From Chthonobacter rhizosphaerae (lineage in GTDB: Bacteria; Pseudomonadota; Alphaproteobacteria; Rhizobiales; Pleomorphomonadaceae): a stretch of 64,000 bases of DNA. How positions within the stretch are numbered: the first letter of the stretch is position 1; each line of letters begins with the position of its first letter. Location: NCBI RefSeq assembly GCF_013839525.1, contig NZ_JACDIS010000007.1:1-64000 (forward strand), in the 5' to 3' direction. The notes under the pieces were generated by a model. It worked only from the letters and a program-made list of their open reading frames with translations. It searched no databases and was not told the DNA's origin. The position numbers and the translations under genes are program-made. Below, one piece after another: positions 1 through 8,227 of the stretch.

Positions 1-400
1 CGGCCGCCGAACGCTCGATCGTCATCCCGGCGGAAGCCGGGATCCAGCCGACGGGGGGAATTTCCCACGGTCGCGGGTGATGGTGCGGTCGGTTGGGCCC
101 CGGCGTTCGCCGGGGTGACGACCTGGGTCGGAGCGGGCGAGCTTCGCTGGTCGGCCGCCGAACGCTCGATCGTCATTCCGGCGGAAGCCGGGATCCAGCC
201 GACGGGGGGAATTTCCCACGGTTTCGGGTGATGGTGCGGTCGGTTGGGCCCCGGCGTTCGCCGGGGTGACAACCGGGGCGGAGCGGGCGAGCTTCGCTGG
301 TCGGCCGCCGAACGCTCGATCGTCATCCCGGCGGAAGCCGGGATCCAGCCGACGGGGGGAATTTCCCACGGTCGCGGGTGATGGTGCGGTCGGTTGGCCG
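1..400. repeat. Tandem array of ~150-bp units carrying paired palindromes
   Basis: Near-identical units start at 1, 152 and 302 (periods 151 and 150); the third is cut off near 396. Each unit holds a palindrome with core CCCGGCGGAAGCCGGG followed by GATCC, then about 70 bp later an inverted variant with core CCCCGGCGTTCGCCGGGG followed by TGAC. This makes each unit a BIME-like doublet of REP-type elements. The copies differ by a few bases only (for example cgtcatccc versus cgtcattcc), so the duplication looks recent. Open frames crossing it are repeat translations. The array runs off the left window edge, so the total copy number is unknown. Confidence 0.85.
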
Positions 401-457
401 GCGAGGTCGGAGCATGCCCCCGGCGAGGTCGGACCCGGCGAGGTCGGACCGTCCGCC

Positions 458-1036
458 CTAGTCCGACAGGTCGAGGTCCGCGAGGCGGAGGGTGAAGGCG
501 GGGGCTTGCTCGGGGCGGATGAGGTGGTCGGCGTGCCAGGGGGTGATGTCGGCGTACCCATCAGGGCCGGGACGCCGGTGGACGTGGACGATCCGCGATC
601 CGGCGTCGATGACCCAGAGTTCCGGAACGCCGAAAGCGGCGTAGATGCGGGCCTTGCGGCCGAGATCGTAGGCGAGCGACGAGACGCCGATCTCGATCAC
701 GAGCAGTGCCGTTGCGGCTGTCAGTCCGCGGATCCCGGTGGCGCGGCTCATGATGACGAAATCCGGCTCCAGGAACGTCTCCGCCGATAGCCGCAAAGTG
801 GTTTCCGGAACGAACATCAGGTCGGGCGGGCAAAGGCGCGCGAGACGGATGTTCAAAGCGCTTTTGACAATCTCGTGCTCATTGCCCTTGGGCGACATCG
901 GGATGAGTTCCCCTTCGACGAGCTCGACGCGCTCGCCCTCCTCGATCAAGCCGACCTCGACCATGCGCTCCACCTCCGCGACCGTGAAGGCGCGGCGGGG
1001 CAGTCCGTCGGCGGCGATGATGCTCCGGATGTTCAT
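458..1036 (-). CDS. Uma2 family (DUF820) PD-(D/E)XK nuclease-fold protein
   Basis: 192 aa. The sequence shows the Uma2 pattern: VELVEGEL near residues 37-44, EPDFVI at 90-95 with the putative metal-binding D92, LLVIEIGVSS at 111-120 with E115, then K128 in a GRKARIYAAFGV stretch and ELWVID at 139-144. This is the D...E...K arrangement of the restriction-endonuclease fold. The family is very common in cyanobacteria and scattered in other bacteria; its cellular role is not established. I chose ATG 1036 because the family domain starts immediately after it; an upstream extension to 1198 is open but looks non-coding. It lies alone between a repeat array and a divergent GST gene. Confidence 0.85.
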   Translation of the reverse strand: MNIRSIIAADGLPRRAFTVAEVERMVEVGLIEEGERVELVEGELIPMSPKGNEHEIVKSALNIRLARLCPPDLMFVPETTLRLSAETFLEPDFVIMSRATGIRGLTAATALLVIEIGVSSLAYDLGRKARIYAAFGVPELWVIDAGSRIVHVHRRPGPDGYADITPWHADHLIRPEQAPAFTLRLADLDLSD

Positions 1037-1199
1037 GGGAGCGAGGATAGCATGGCCGGGCGGGGTGAGAAGACCGAACCGGGCGGAGAACGGCGGACGG
1101 CGGATGGGGACGACCGGGCCGGCGGCCGGCGCGCGGGCTTGACCGGAGACGCGGCAGGCGGTCTGGTGCGGTGTCGGTTGACTGCAAGGAGACGGCATC

Positions 1200-1862
1200 G
1201 TGACCCTGACCCTCTATGGCGTGGCGCGGTCGCGCGCGGCGCGGGTGATGTGGACCTGCCTGGAACTGGGGGTGCCGTTCGAGCATGTGCCGGTGACCCA
1301 GGCGCGTAGGGTGGCCGATCCGCTGGCGCCGGACGCGCCGATGAACACGCGCACGCCGGCTTTCCTGGCGATCAACCCGGCCGGGCAGATCCCGGCGGTG
1401 GTGGACGACGGGCTGGTGATGACGGAAAGCCTCGCCATCTGCTTCCATCTTGCGCGCAAGCACGGCGGGCCGCTCGCCCCGTCGTCCCTCGACGAGGAGG
1501 CGCTGACGCTGAACTGGATGCTCTGGGCGGCGACCCAGTGCGAGGCGCATGCGGTGACGATCGTGCTCAACGTGGCCGACGCGGCGCCCGGAAATGGCGA
1601 CGAGGCGGCGGTGGCGGCCGCGAAGGCGGCGCTGCGACCGCGGATGGAGCAGCTGGACGCGGCGCTGGCGGCCGGCGGCGGCCACCTGGTGGGCGGGCGG
1701 TTCACCATCGCCGACCTGATCGTCGCGGAGGTGATGCGCTATGTGCAGCCCGCCCCGGACCTGTTCGAGGGGCTGCCGGCGCTGGGTGCATGGATGGCGG
1801 CGTGCCAGGGACGGCCGGCGCACCGGGCCATGCAGGGAATGCGGGCCGCCGAGCCGGCGTGA
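1200..1862 (+). CDS. Glutathione S-transferase family protein
   Basis: 220 aa. The N-terminal thioredoxin-like domain (about residues 1-80) opens with LTLYGVARSRAARVMW and contains NPAGQIPAVVDDG followed by the T-E-S glutathione gamma-glutamyl-binding motif. The rest is the all-helical C-terminal domain, including a GRFTIADLIVAEV segment typical of the N-capping box region. It would be a cytosolic enzyme conjugating or reducing with glutathione; the substrate cannot be told from sequence. Translation starts at GTG 1200, supported by AAGGAG at 1186-1191, 8 nt upstream. The gene stands alone, with palindromic intergenic DNA downstream. Confidence 0.88.
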   Translation: MTLTLYGVARSRAARVMWTCLELGVPFEHVPVTQARRVADPLAPDAPMNTRTPAFLAINPAGQIPAVVDDGLVMTESLAICFHLARKHGGPLAPSSLDEEALTLNWMLWAATQCEAHAVTIVLNVADAAPGNGDEAAVAAAKAALRPRMEQLDAALAAGGGHLVGGRFTIADLIVAEVMRYVQPAPDLFEGLPALGAWMAACQGRPAHRAMQGMRAAEPA

Positions 1863-2250
1863 GGGGTGGGGTGACGGAGAATGCGTGGGTGGTCCGCCTG
1901 CGCGGACCATGACGATCGAGGTGGTTGGGGGGTGAAGGTCCTGCGTTGGTTTGATCGCATACGGTTCTGGTTTGCCGTCATCCCGGCGAAAGCCGGGATC
2001 CAGCCGACGTGGGTCGTTGGTGCGGTCGCGGGTGTACGGGGGACGGTTGGACCCCGGCTTTCGCCGGGGTGACGACCGGGAGTAGACGGCGACCATCCGG
2101 GCGGTGCCGAGAGCGCTCCACCGGCTGTATCGAGCGGACGGACAGGCAGCCGGCCTGAAGGCGCGGCCGGTTCGTGGCCCGCGCCGCGGCTGACAAGGGC
2201 GGTGGGGCGGCTTATATCTTGGGGATCACCAGTCCTCGGAGACCCCGCCC
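1863..2250. repeat. Intergenic stretch with two kinds of palindromic repeat
   Basis: No gene is seen in this 388-bp stretch. It carries a perfect hairpin GGTCCGC-CTGC-GCGGACC at 1891-1908 followed by ATGACG, the same element as at 39910. It also carries one copy of the REP-like doublet: palindrome core CCCGGCGAAAGCCGGG near 1981-1996, and its inverted partner with core CCCCGGCTTTCGCCGGGG near 2051-2068. These match the units of the tandem arrays at 1-400 and 32880-33420. A short AT-richer segment (TTATATCTTGGGG near 2212) lies just before the aminopeptidase start and may hold its promoter. Confidence 0.75.
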
Positions 2251-3498
2251 ATGAACGCCCCGTCTCGCCGTCCCAACGATACCCGTCTTGAGAAACTGGC
2301 CGAAGTGGCCGTGAAGGTGGGGTTGGGGTTGAAGGCGGGGCAGCAGCTGGTGATGACCGCGCCGATCGAGGCGCAGCCGCTGGTGCGCAAGATCACCGAG
2401 GAGGCCTACAAGGCCGGCGCGAGCCTCGTCACCACCCTCTACGGCGACGACGAGGCGACGCTCGCGCGCTATCGGCACGGAACGGACGGGGCGTTCGACA
2501 CGGCGCCGGACTGGCTCTATGCCGGCATGGCGGAGGCCTACAAGGCGGGCGCGGCGCGGCTCGCCATCTCGGGCGCGAACCCGAGCCTTCTCGCCGGGCA
2601 GGATCCGGACAAGGTGGCGCGGGCGAACAAGGCCAACAGCGCCGCCTACATGCCGGCCATGCAGCCGATCGTGAACTTCGACATCAACTGGACCATCGTG
2701 TCCTACGCGACGCCCGCCTGGGCCAAGGCCATGTTCCCGGACGACACCGAGGAGAAGGCGGTGGCCAAGCTGTGGGACGCCATCTTCGCGGCCTCGCGCA
2801 TCGACGCGGCGGACCCGGTGGCCGAGTGGGACCGGCACAATGGCGAGCTGCACCGGCGCATGGACGCGCTGAACGCCCGCCGTTTCGCGGCGATCCGCTT
2901 CCGCGGGCCGGGCACGGACCTGACCGTGGGCCTCGCGGACGACCACGAGTGGTGCGGCGGGTCGGCGACCGCCAAGAACGGCCAGACCTGCAACGCCAAC
3001 ATCCCGACCGAAGAGGTGTTCACCACACCCCACAAGGATCGGGTGGAGGGCTATGTGCGCTCCACCAAGCCGCTCTCCTACCAGGGCACCCTGATCGAGG
3101 ACATCGCGGTGCGGTTCGAGGGCGGGCGGATCGTGGAGGCGACGGCCTCCAAGGGGGCGGACGTGCTGGCCAAGGTGCTGGAGACGGACGAGGGCGCGCG
3201 CCGGCTGGGCGAAGTGGCGCTGGTGCCGCATTCCTCGCCGATCTCGCGCAGCGGGCTGCTCTTCTACAACACGCTCTACGACGAGAACGCCTCCAGCCAC
3301 ATCGCGCTGGGGCAGGCCTATTCGAAGTGCTTCGTGGGCGGCGGCGCGGGCCTCTCGCAGGAGGACCTGGCGGCGAAGGGTGCGAACCAGAGCGTCATCC
3401 ACATCGACTGGATGATCGGATCCGGCGAGGTGGACGTGGACGGCATCATGGCCGACGGCGCCGAGGAGCCGGTGATGCGCAAGGGCGAGTGGGTCTGA
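2251..3498 (+). CDS. M29 family aminopeptidase (thermophilic aminopeptidase type)
   Basis: 415 aa, the usual length for the family. It is a cytosolic metallo-aminopeptidase releasing N-terminal amino acids from peptides. Family signatures are all present: [18 protein letters not shown], the [13 protein letters not shown] segment, the [11 protein letters not shown] block and [18 protein letters not shown], which together supply the Glu, His and Asp ligands of the two-metal centre. ATG 2251 directly precedes a short non-conserved tail and then the family start ([14 protein letters not shown]). It is followed after 107 nt by the CoA-binding protein gene on the same strand, so co-transcription is possible. 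Confidence 0.92.
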   Translation: MNAPSRRPNDTRLEKLAEVAVKVGLGLKAGQQLVMTAPIEAQPLVRKITEEAYKAGASLVTTLYGDDEATLARYRHGTDGAFDTAPDWLYAGMAEAYKAGAARLAISGANPSLLAGQDPDKVARANKANSAAYMPAMQPIVNFDINWTIVSYATPAWAKAMFPDDTEEKAVAKLWDAIFAASRIDAADPVAEWDRHNGELHRRMDALNARRFAAIRFRGPGTDLTVGLADDHEWCGGSATAKNGQTCNANIPTEEVFTTPHKDRVEGYVRSTKPLSYQGTLIEDIAVRFEGGRIVEATASKGADVLAKVLETDEGARRLGEVALVPHSSPISRSGLLFYNTLYDENASSHIALGQAYSKCFVGGGAGLSQEDLAAKGANQSVIHIDWMIGSGEVDVDGIMADGAEEPVMRKGEWV

Positions 3499-3605
3499 GG
3501 ACCGCTTCGCCGCGACCGCCCTCCCCGGCGGTGGGCGGCAACCGGCGGCGGCGGGGCGGCGTTTCAGGCCTGACGATGGGATCGGCCGATAGGAGCGAGG
3601 ACGCG

Positions 3606-4034
3606 ATGGGGATCGACGGCAAGACGGACGACGAGATCCGGTCCATCCTGACCGACACGAAGACGATCGCCCTGGTGGGCGCGAGCAACAACCCGGCGCG
3701 GGCGTCCTACGGCGTGCTGGGCTTCCTGCTGCGGCGGGGCTACAGGGTGCACCCGATCAACCCGGGGCTCGCCGGCAAGACGATCCACGGGGCGACGGTG
3801 TACGCCTCGCTGAAGGACCTGCCGGAGCCGGTGGACATGGTGGACGTGTTCCGCAACTCCGACGCCGCCGGCGCGGTGATCGACGAGGCTCTGGCCCTGG
3901 AGCCGAAACCGAAGGTGGTGTGGCTGCAGCTCGGCGTCGTGAACGAGGACGGCGCGCGGCGCGGCGAGGCGGCGGGCGTGACGGTGGTGATGGACCGCTG
4001 CCCGGCCATCGAGGCGCCACGCCTGGGGCTGTGA
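3606..4034 (+). CDS. CoA-binding domain protein (YccU-like)
   Basis: 142 aa, Rossmann-like CoA-binding domain across the whole protein. The glycine motif [15 protein letters not shown] lies near residues 19-33, followed by the characteristic [14 protein letters not shown] and a C-terminal [14 protein letters not shown], as in bacterial YccU-type proteins resembling the succinyl-CoA synthetase alpha-chain N domain. It is a stand-alone module without a catalytic partner, so only nucleotide or CoA binding can be proposed. Start ATG 3606 has GAGCGAGGAC upstream. The frame is open far upstream, but that part overlaps the aminopeptidase gene and is a shadow. Confidence 0.88.
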   Translation: MGIDGKTDDEIRSILTDTKTIALVGASNNPARASYGVLGFLLRRGYRVHPINPGLAGKTIHGATVYASLKDLPEPVDMVDVFRNSDAAGAVIDEALALEPKPKVVWLQLGVVNEDGARRGEAAGVTVVMDRCPAIEAPRLGL

Positions 4035-4102
4035 GCGGCGGCTGCGCACGAATCTCCTGAACTTTCGTCTAATCCGGCGCGTTGAGAGGTCCGTACGTTT
4101 CG

Positions 4103-4118
4103 TTGTGACTTGTCACAA
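4103..4118. promoter_or_regulatory. Perfect 16-bp palindrome, candidate operator
   Basis: TTGTGACTTGTCACAA consists of two exact 7-bp half-sites around a 2-bp centre. It ends 16 nt before the ATG of the DUF805 gene, a position suited to an operator. It resembles the CRP-type TGTGA/TCACA half-sites, but the spacer is 4 rather than 6 bp, so the binding factor is unknown. Confidence 0.4.
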
Positions 4119-4134
4119 GGGCGAGGACGCTTCG

Positions 4135-4578
4135 ATGACCGCCACGGAAGTGCTGTTCGGGTTCAGGGGACGCGTGTCGCGCGGGCTGTTCAACGCGGGC
4201 ATGCTGATGCTGGCCGCCGTGGCGGCGCTGCAGGAGGTGCTGGTGTTCGAGCTGGCGCCGGCCATGCTGCCGCGCGGCTTCCTGCCGATGGCGCATCTCT
4301 ACGGGATCGTGTTCGCCGGCGCGGTGGGGCTGATCGCCTTCAGCGCGCTGGCGGTGAAGCGGCTGCACGACCTGGACCGCTCGGGCGGGGCGCTCGTCGC
4401 GATGGTGATCGGGCCGGTGCTGGTGCTGGCGATCGAGGCGCTGGCCGGGCCGGCGCCGCTGGCGCACTACGCGGCGCTGGCGGTGCTGGCGTGGGCGATC
4501 ACGGACCTGGCGCTGATGCCGGGGACGGACGGGCCGAACCGGTTCGGCGAGGATCCGCGGGCGCGGCTGGCGGCCTGA
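4135..4578 (+). CDS. DUF805 family membrane protein
   Basis: 147 aa. The N-terminal LFGFRGRVSRGLFN matches the DUF805 start (small inner-membrane proteins opening with an F-x-G-R-x-x-R motif). The LAVKRLHDLDRSG motif sits mid-protein and the C-terminal GTDGPNRFGEDPR is the typical end. About four hydrophobic segments lie between. Function is unknown for the family; it is an integral membrane protein. ATG 4135 is preferred over an in-frame upstream start at 4105 because DUF805 homology begins just after it and GAGGAC lies upstream. A perfect palindrome ends 16 nt upstream. Confidence 0.85.
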   Translation: MTATEVLFGFRGRVSRGLFNAGMLMLAAVAALQEVLVFELAPAMLPRGFLPMAHLYGIVFAGAVGLIAFSALAVKRLHDLDRSGGALVAMVIGPVLVLAIEALAGPAPLAHYAALAVLAWAITDLALMPGTDGPNRFGEDPRARLAA

Positions 4579-4593
4579 CGCGCCCTCCCCCGG

Positions 4594-5721
4594 TCAGACG
4601 GCGGTGGGGACCGGGGCGCGGGCGGGGGCTTCGGCGGCGACGGGCGCGGGCCAGCCGGCGCGGCTGTCGTGCAGGCGGCGGGCGTGGACGACGGCGGCGG
4701 CGAGCACCACCACGGCGAGGCCCTGGTGGACGAGCGCGAGGCCGAGCGGCACTACGTGGACGAGGGTCGCGATGCCGACGATCGCCTGCACGGTGACGAG
4801 GCCGAACACGAGGCCGGCGGCGCGGGCGCGGGCCCTGTCGGCGGCGAGCGCGGAGACGGCCATCCACTGCACGAAGGCGAGCGCGAACAGGGTGTAGGCG
4901 CCGATCCGGTGCACGAACTGCACCGTCATGTGGTTCTCGAAGAAGTTGATCCACCAGGGGTTCTGGAAGAGGAGCCCGTCCGGCACGAGGCGGCCCTCCA
5001 TGAGCGGCCACGTGTTGTAGATGGTGCCGGCGTCGAGGCCGGCGACGAGGCCGCCGAGGAAGATCTGCGCCAGGGTGAGGACGACCACCGCCTTGGCGAG
5101 GGTGCCGAGGCCGGCGGGCTCGGCGAGCGCCGGCTTCACGGCGCGGAAGCCCTCGGCGATCCAGACCGTGGCGGCGAAGATGATGCACGCGAAGGTGAGA
5201 TGCGTGGCGAGCCGGTACTGGCTGACGTCGGTGCGCTCGGTGAGGCCGCTCGCCACCATCCACCAGCCGATGGCGCCCTGGATGCCGCCGAGCACGAACA
5301 GGAGGCCGATGCGGCCGAGCATGTCGCGGCGAATGTAGCCGCGCACGGCGAACCACAGGAAGGGCAGGAGGAAGACGAAGCCGATGACGCGGCCGAGAAG
5401 GCGATGGCCGTATTCCCACCAGTAGATGAACTGGAAGTCGGACAGGCTCATGCCCTTGTTGATCTGCTGGTACTCGGGGATGCGCTTGTACTTCTCGAAC
5501 TCCACCAGCCAGTCGGCGTGGGTGAGCGGCGGCAGGATGCCGTGGATGACCTTCCACTCGGTGATGGAGAGGCCGCTCTCGGTGAGGCGCGTGGCGCCGC
5601 CGACCACCACCATGGCGAACACGAAGGCCGCGATGACCCAGAGCCAGATGCGGACGAGGCGGTCGCCATGGGCGTTCGCCGACGCGGACGGGACGGATCG
5701 ATAGGTGGCGGTGAGGGGCAT
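4594..5721 (-). CDS. ctaA: Heme A synthase, COX15/CtaA type 2
   Basis: 375 aa integral membrane enzyme with eight predicted TM segments. It oxidises the C8 methyl of heme O to the formyl group of heme A for cytochrome aa3 oxidase. Visible landmarks are GGATRLTESGLSITEWK near the N-terminus, then conserved histidines in WWEYGHRLLGR, RLATHLTFA, QFVHRIGAY and LALVHQGLAV, the expected heme ligands. Length and motifs fit the alphaproteobacterial Cox15-like form. It is convergent with the DUF805 gene (16 nt apart) and divergent from the DUF2842 gene. No CtaB or oxidase subunit is in the window. Confidence 0.93.
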   Translation of the reverse strand: MPLTATYRSVPSASANAHGDRLVRIWLWVIAAFVFAMVVVGGATRLTESGLSITEWKVIHGILPPLTHADWLVEFEKYKRIPEYQQINKGMSLSDFQFIYWWEYGHRLLGRVIGFVFLLPFLWFAVRGYIRRDMLGRIGLLFVLGGIQGAIGWWMVASGLTERTDVSQYRLATHLTFACIIFAATVWIAEGFRAVKPALAEPAGLGTLAKAVVVLTLAQIFLGGLVAGLDAGTIYNTWPLMEGRLVPDGLLFQNPWWINFFENHMTVQFVHRIGAYTLFALAFVQWMAVSALAADRARARAAGLVFGLVTVQAIVGIATLVHVVPLGLALVHQGLAVVVLAAAVVHARRLHDSRAGWPAPVAAEAPARAPVPTAV

Positions 5722-5879
5722 GGGTCGGGGCCGAGGTTGTCTTTTCGCGGTGCGGCACGGGTGTTAGCACACTTATGGCGCGGCCGCGCGCCGAGAAAGG
5801 AGCGCGGCGACCGGTCGCGGGGCTTTTCGCCGGCGGGCCGGGGTGCTATCGGCTCGGCCGACCGGAACGGAGACGCCTG

Positions 5880-6098
5880 ATGCCCCCGCGCCTGCGCAAG
5901 CTGATCGGAGCCATGCTCCTCGTCCTCCTGGTGGTGACCTATCCCTTCCTGGTGGTGGTGTTCGCCGCCGCCATCCTTCCCGGATCGAGCGGCTGGACGC
6001 AGCTGGCCTTCTACGCCGTCGGCGGCCTCCTGTGGGTGCCGCCCGCCGCCTTCCTGATCTGGCTGATCGGCCGGCGCGACCCGGCCCCCAAGGCCTGA
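5880..6098 (+). CDS. DUF2842 small membrane protein
   Basis: 72 aa with two hydrophobic segments (about residues 9-32 and 40-62) separated by a short GSSGWT turn. The pattern PRLRKLIGAMLLVLLVVTYP and the C-terminal LIWLIGRRDP are typical of DUF2842, a short alphaproteobacterial inner-membrane family of unknown function. The start at ATG 5880 is chosen because the hydrophobic protein begins there; an in-frame ATG at 5775 would add an unlikely Arg-rich leader. It is divergent from ctaA, which suits an inner-membrane role but proves nothing. Confidence 0.8.
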   Translation: MPPRLRKLIGAMLLVLLVVTYPFLVVVFAAAILPGSSGWTQLAFYAVGGLLWVPPAAFLIWLIGRRDPAPKA

Positions 6099-6172
6099 CG
6101 GGCCGCAACGGACTGTTGAGATCGCGCGCGTAACATATTCCGATCATTCCATATGACCGGAGCGCGGACCCG

Positions 6173-7360
6173 ATGGTCGCCACTCACATCCCGTGGACGC
6201 CGGACGAGACGGCGGCGGCGGCCCCCTCCCCCCTGACGGTGACGATCCACCGGGCGCTGGACACGGCCGAGCCGGCGTGGCGCACCGTGGAGGCGGCGTG
6301 CGGCGGCGCGCCCTTCCAGCGGTTCGACATGGTGGCGGCCTGGTTCGACACCCTCGGCCGGCACCAGAAGGCCGCGCCGCTGGTGCTGACCGCCCACCGG
6401 CCGGACGGCCCCGCCTTCGTGCTGCCGCTGGCGGTGACCCGCGCCGGGCCGGTGACGGTGGCGCGCTTTCCGGGCGGCAGCCACGCCACGGTGAACACGG
6501 CGCTGATCCACCCGGCCGCCCTCTCCGCCCTGACGGCGGCGGACGCGCGGGCGGCGCTCAGCGCCCTCGCCGACCGGGGCGCGGGCGTGGACCTCGTGCA
6601 CCTGACCGGCCTGCCGGAGCACCTGGACGGGCGCCCCAACCCGTTCGTGGACGGCGCCTCGCGCCGGTCCGCCCACGCCACCTACCGGGTGGACCTGACG
6701 GACGGCTTCGAGGCGGTGCTCGCCCGCCACAACGGCGCGAAGAAGCGCAAGCGGCTGCGCCAGCAGGCGCGCGGCTACGAGCCGCTGGGCGGCGCCACCG
6801 TGCGCCGCGCCGCCGACGCCGGGGAGGCGCACCGGGCGCTCGACGCCTTCGCCCAGCAGAAGGCGGCGCGCTTCGCCGACCAGGGCCTGCCCGACGTGTT
6901 CGCGGCCCCCGGCACCCTGCCCTGGTTCCACAGCCTGATCGACCGCGCCTTTACGACCGACCGCGGCCTCTTCGACGTCTACCTCCTGGAGACGGCCGGC
7001 ACCCTGCGCGCCACCTTCTTCGTGGCCGCCCACGGGCCGGCGCTCCACGGCATGATGAACTCGGTCGAGCTCGACGAGCACGCCCACCTCAGCCCCGGCG
7101 ACTTCATCAACCACCACCTGATCGAGGACGCCGCCGCCCGCGGCTTCGCCCTGTTCGACTTCGGCATCGGCGACGCGCGCTACAAGCGCTCGTGGATCGA
7201 CGAGGAAACCCCGCTCCACGACACCGCCGTGCCCCTGACGACCCTCGGCGCCATGGCGCTGGGCGCGGTGGAGGCCAAGCGCCGCGCGAGGGCGTGGCTG
7301 GGGCGGCACCCGGGGGTGTACGGGTGGGTGCAAAGGGTTAGGCGGGGATTTTGGAAGTGA
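6173..7360 (+). CDS. GNAT family N-acetyltransferase (CelD/BcsL-type)
   Basis: 395 aa. The protein resembles the two-lobed GNAT proteins annotated as cellulose biosynthesis CelD/BcsL or Acetyltransf_6. It has an N-terminal lobe with PFQRFDMVAAWFDTLG and PLVLTAHRPDGP, then FEAVLARHNGAKKRKRLRQQARGYE (a basic helix typical of the family) near residues 183-207. The C-terminal lobe has LSPGDFINHHLIEDAAARGFALFDFGIGDARYKRSW. Known relatives act in surface polysaccharide acylation, and an exopolysaccharide locus starts about 2.1 kb away beyond the CBASS island, so that role is plausible. Its 3' end marks the left edge of the lower-GC island. Confidence 0.82.
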   Translation: MVATHIPWTPDETAAAAPSPLTVTIHRALDTAEPAWRTVEAACGGAPFQRFDMVAAWFDTLGRHQKAAPLVLTAHRPDGPAFVLPLAVTRAGPVTVARFPGGSHATVNTALIHPAALSALTAADARAALSALADRGAGVDLVHLTGLPEHLDGRPNPFVDGASRRSAHATYRVDLTDGFEAVLARHNGAKKRKRLRQQARGYEPLGGATVRRAADAGEAHRALDAFAQQKAARFADQGLPDVFAAPGTLPWFHSLIDRAFTTDRGLFDVYLLETAGTLRATFFVAAHGPALHGMMNSVELDEHAHLSPGDFINHHLIEDAAARGFALFDFGIGDARYKRSWIDEETPLHDTAVPLTTLGAMALGAVEAKRRARAWLGRHPGVYGWVQRVRRGFWK

Positions 7361-7612
7361 TCGATGCGCCAGGAGCGGTCACCGATCCTGCCCTATTGGC
7401 CTAGGCGGAGGGCAATCGTGGTACTGCACTCGTTACGCTGCCAGCAGCGCTGGCTGCCGGCGAAGTTCCGGCAGCTGCGGCGCTCCGATAACTCAACAAT
7501 GCGACGGTAGTAGTATAAAGTTCAAGAGTTCAGACGTTGACCCTGGTGCCCGCTAGACCTCCAGCTAATAACGAGCTCTATCTCGAAGCGCATCCGGAGT
7601 AGACGAAGCCGA
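7361..7612. other. Lower-GC intergenic flank of the CBASS island
   Basis: This 252-bp stretch between the GNAT gene and the convergent cap15 gene has no supported ORF. Its composition drops sharply from the very GC-rich GNAT gene, with AT-rich runs such as TAGTAGTATAAAGTTC near 7508. It probably belongs to the imported segment. No direct repeat, integrase or attachment site is evident in it. Confidence 0.5.
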
Positions 7613-8227
7613 TTACGTCCTGTTTGCTCGCTCTATATTCATATCGCCGCTCGATCCCCGATCATTGTAGTAGCGACCAACAAGCCTGTTCTGGTTGTCG
7701 TCCCAGTCAATTTCCAGGAAGGCGACGCCATTGTGGGGAGCGCTGCGATCCCGGACCGCCGCCTTGGGCTCGTTCGAGTAACTGTACCAAACCCGGAATC
7801 GCTTGTTCGCGTAATCCGCCTCAAGCGTCTCCCGACTCGAGTACGACGTCGATTCACCCGATTTCATAGTGACGCTGATCGAGAAAAGTGTTTGGCGAAT
7901 CGTGATTGTCGTCAAGATCGGAGGCCACGCCTCGCCGGTCCCGGGGACCTTGTAAGTCGAGTGCATAAAACCGTTCCACGTCCCGTTAAGGTTCGGAAAA
8001 GTCTTAGTCTGTAACCATGGTACCCAGCTGACGAGCTTAAACCATAAAAACTGGGCGGCAATCACCAGACCGGTGGTGATAATTGTTGCCGCCAGCGACA
8101 AATAGTTCCAAAAGCCCGCGTGCTTCTCAGTCAAATGCGTCATTAGGGCATTGATGCCGTAGACAACCACTATGGTTGCCGCCCCGACGATTATTACTTG
8201 CAAACGCGCCGAAAGCAGATGCCACAT
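7613..8227 (-). CDS. cap15: Cap15-type CBASS effector (2TM, beta-strand-rich domain)
   Basis: 204 aa. Two TM helices occupy about residues 8-29 and 43-64. A soluble beta-rich domain follows from about 78, opening with NLNGTWNGFMHSTY and ending with LVGRYYNDRGSSGDM. This is the layout of the SMODS-associating 2TM beta-rich effectors (Cap15), which bind a cyclic nucleotide through a beta-barrel and damage the inner membrane, causing abortive infection. The start ATG overlaps the stop of the CD-NTase gene by one base (TAATG), which indicates translational coupling. Base composition is far lower in GC than the flanks, so the pair was probably acquired horizontally. The family assignment comes from motif and context reading; the ligand is unknown. 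Confidence 0.85.
   Translation of the reverse strand: MWHLLSARLQVIIVGAATIVVVYGINALMTHLTEKHAGFWNYLSLAATIITTGLVIAAQFLWFKLVSWVPWLQTKTFPNLNGTWNGFMHSTYKVPGTGEAWPPILTTITIRQTLFSISVTMKSGESTSYSSRETLEADYANKRFRVWYSYSNEPKAAVRDRSAPHNGVAFLEIDWDDNQNRLVGRYYNDRGSSGDMNIERANRT

Noticed and set aside
22-561. ORFs on both strands across the left repeat array
   Set aside because: Their repetitive peptides come from the DNA repeat, and the minus-strand one overlaps the end of the Uma2 gene.
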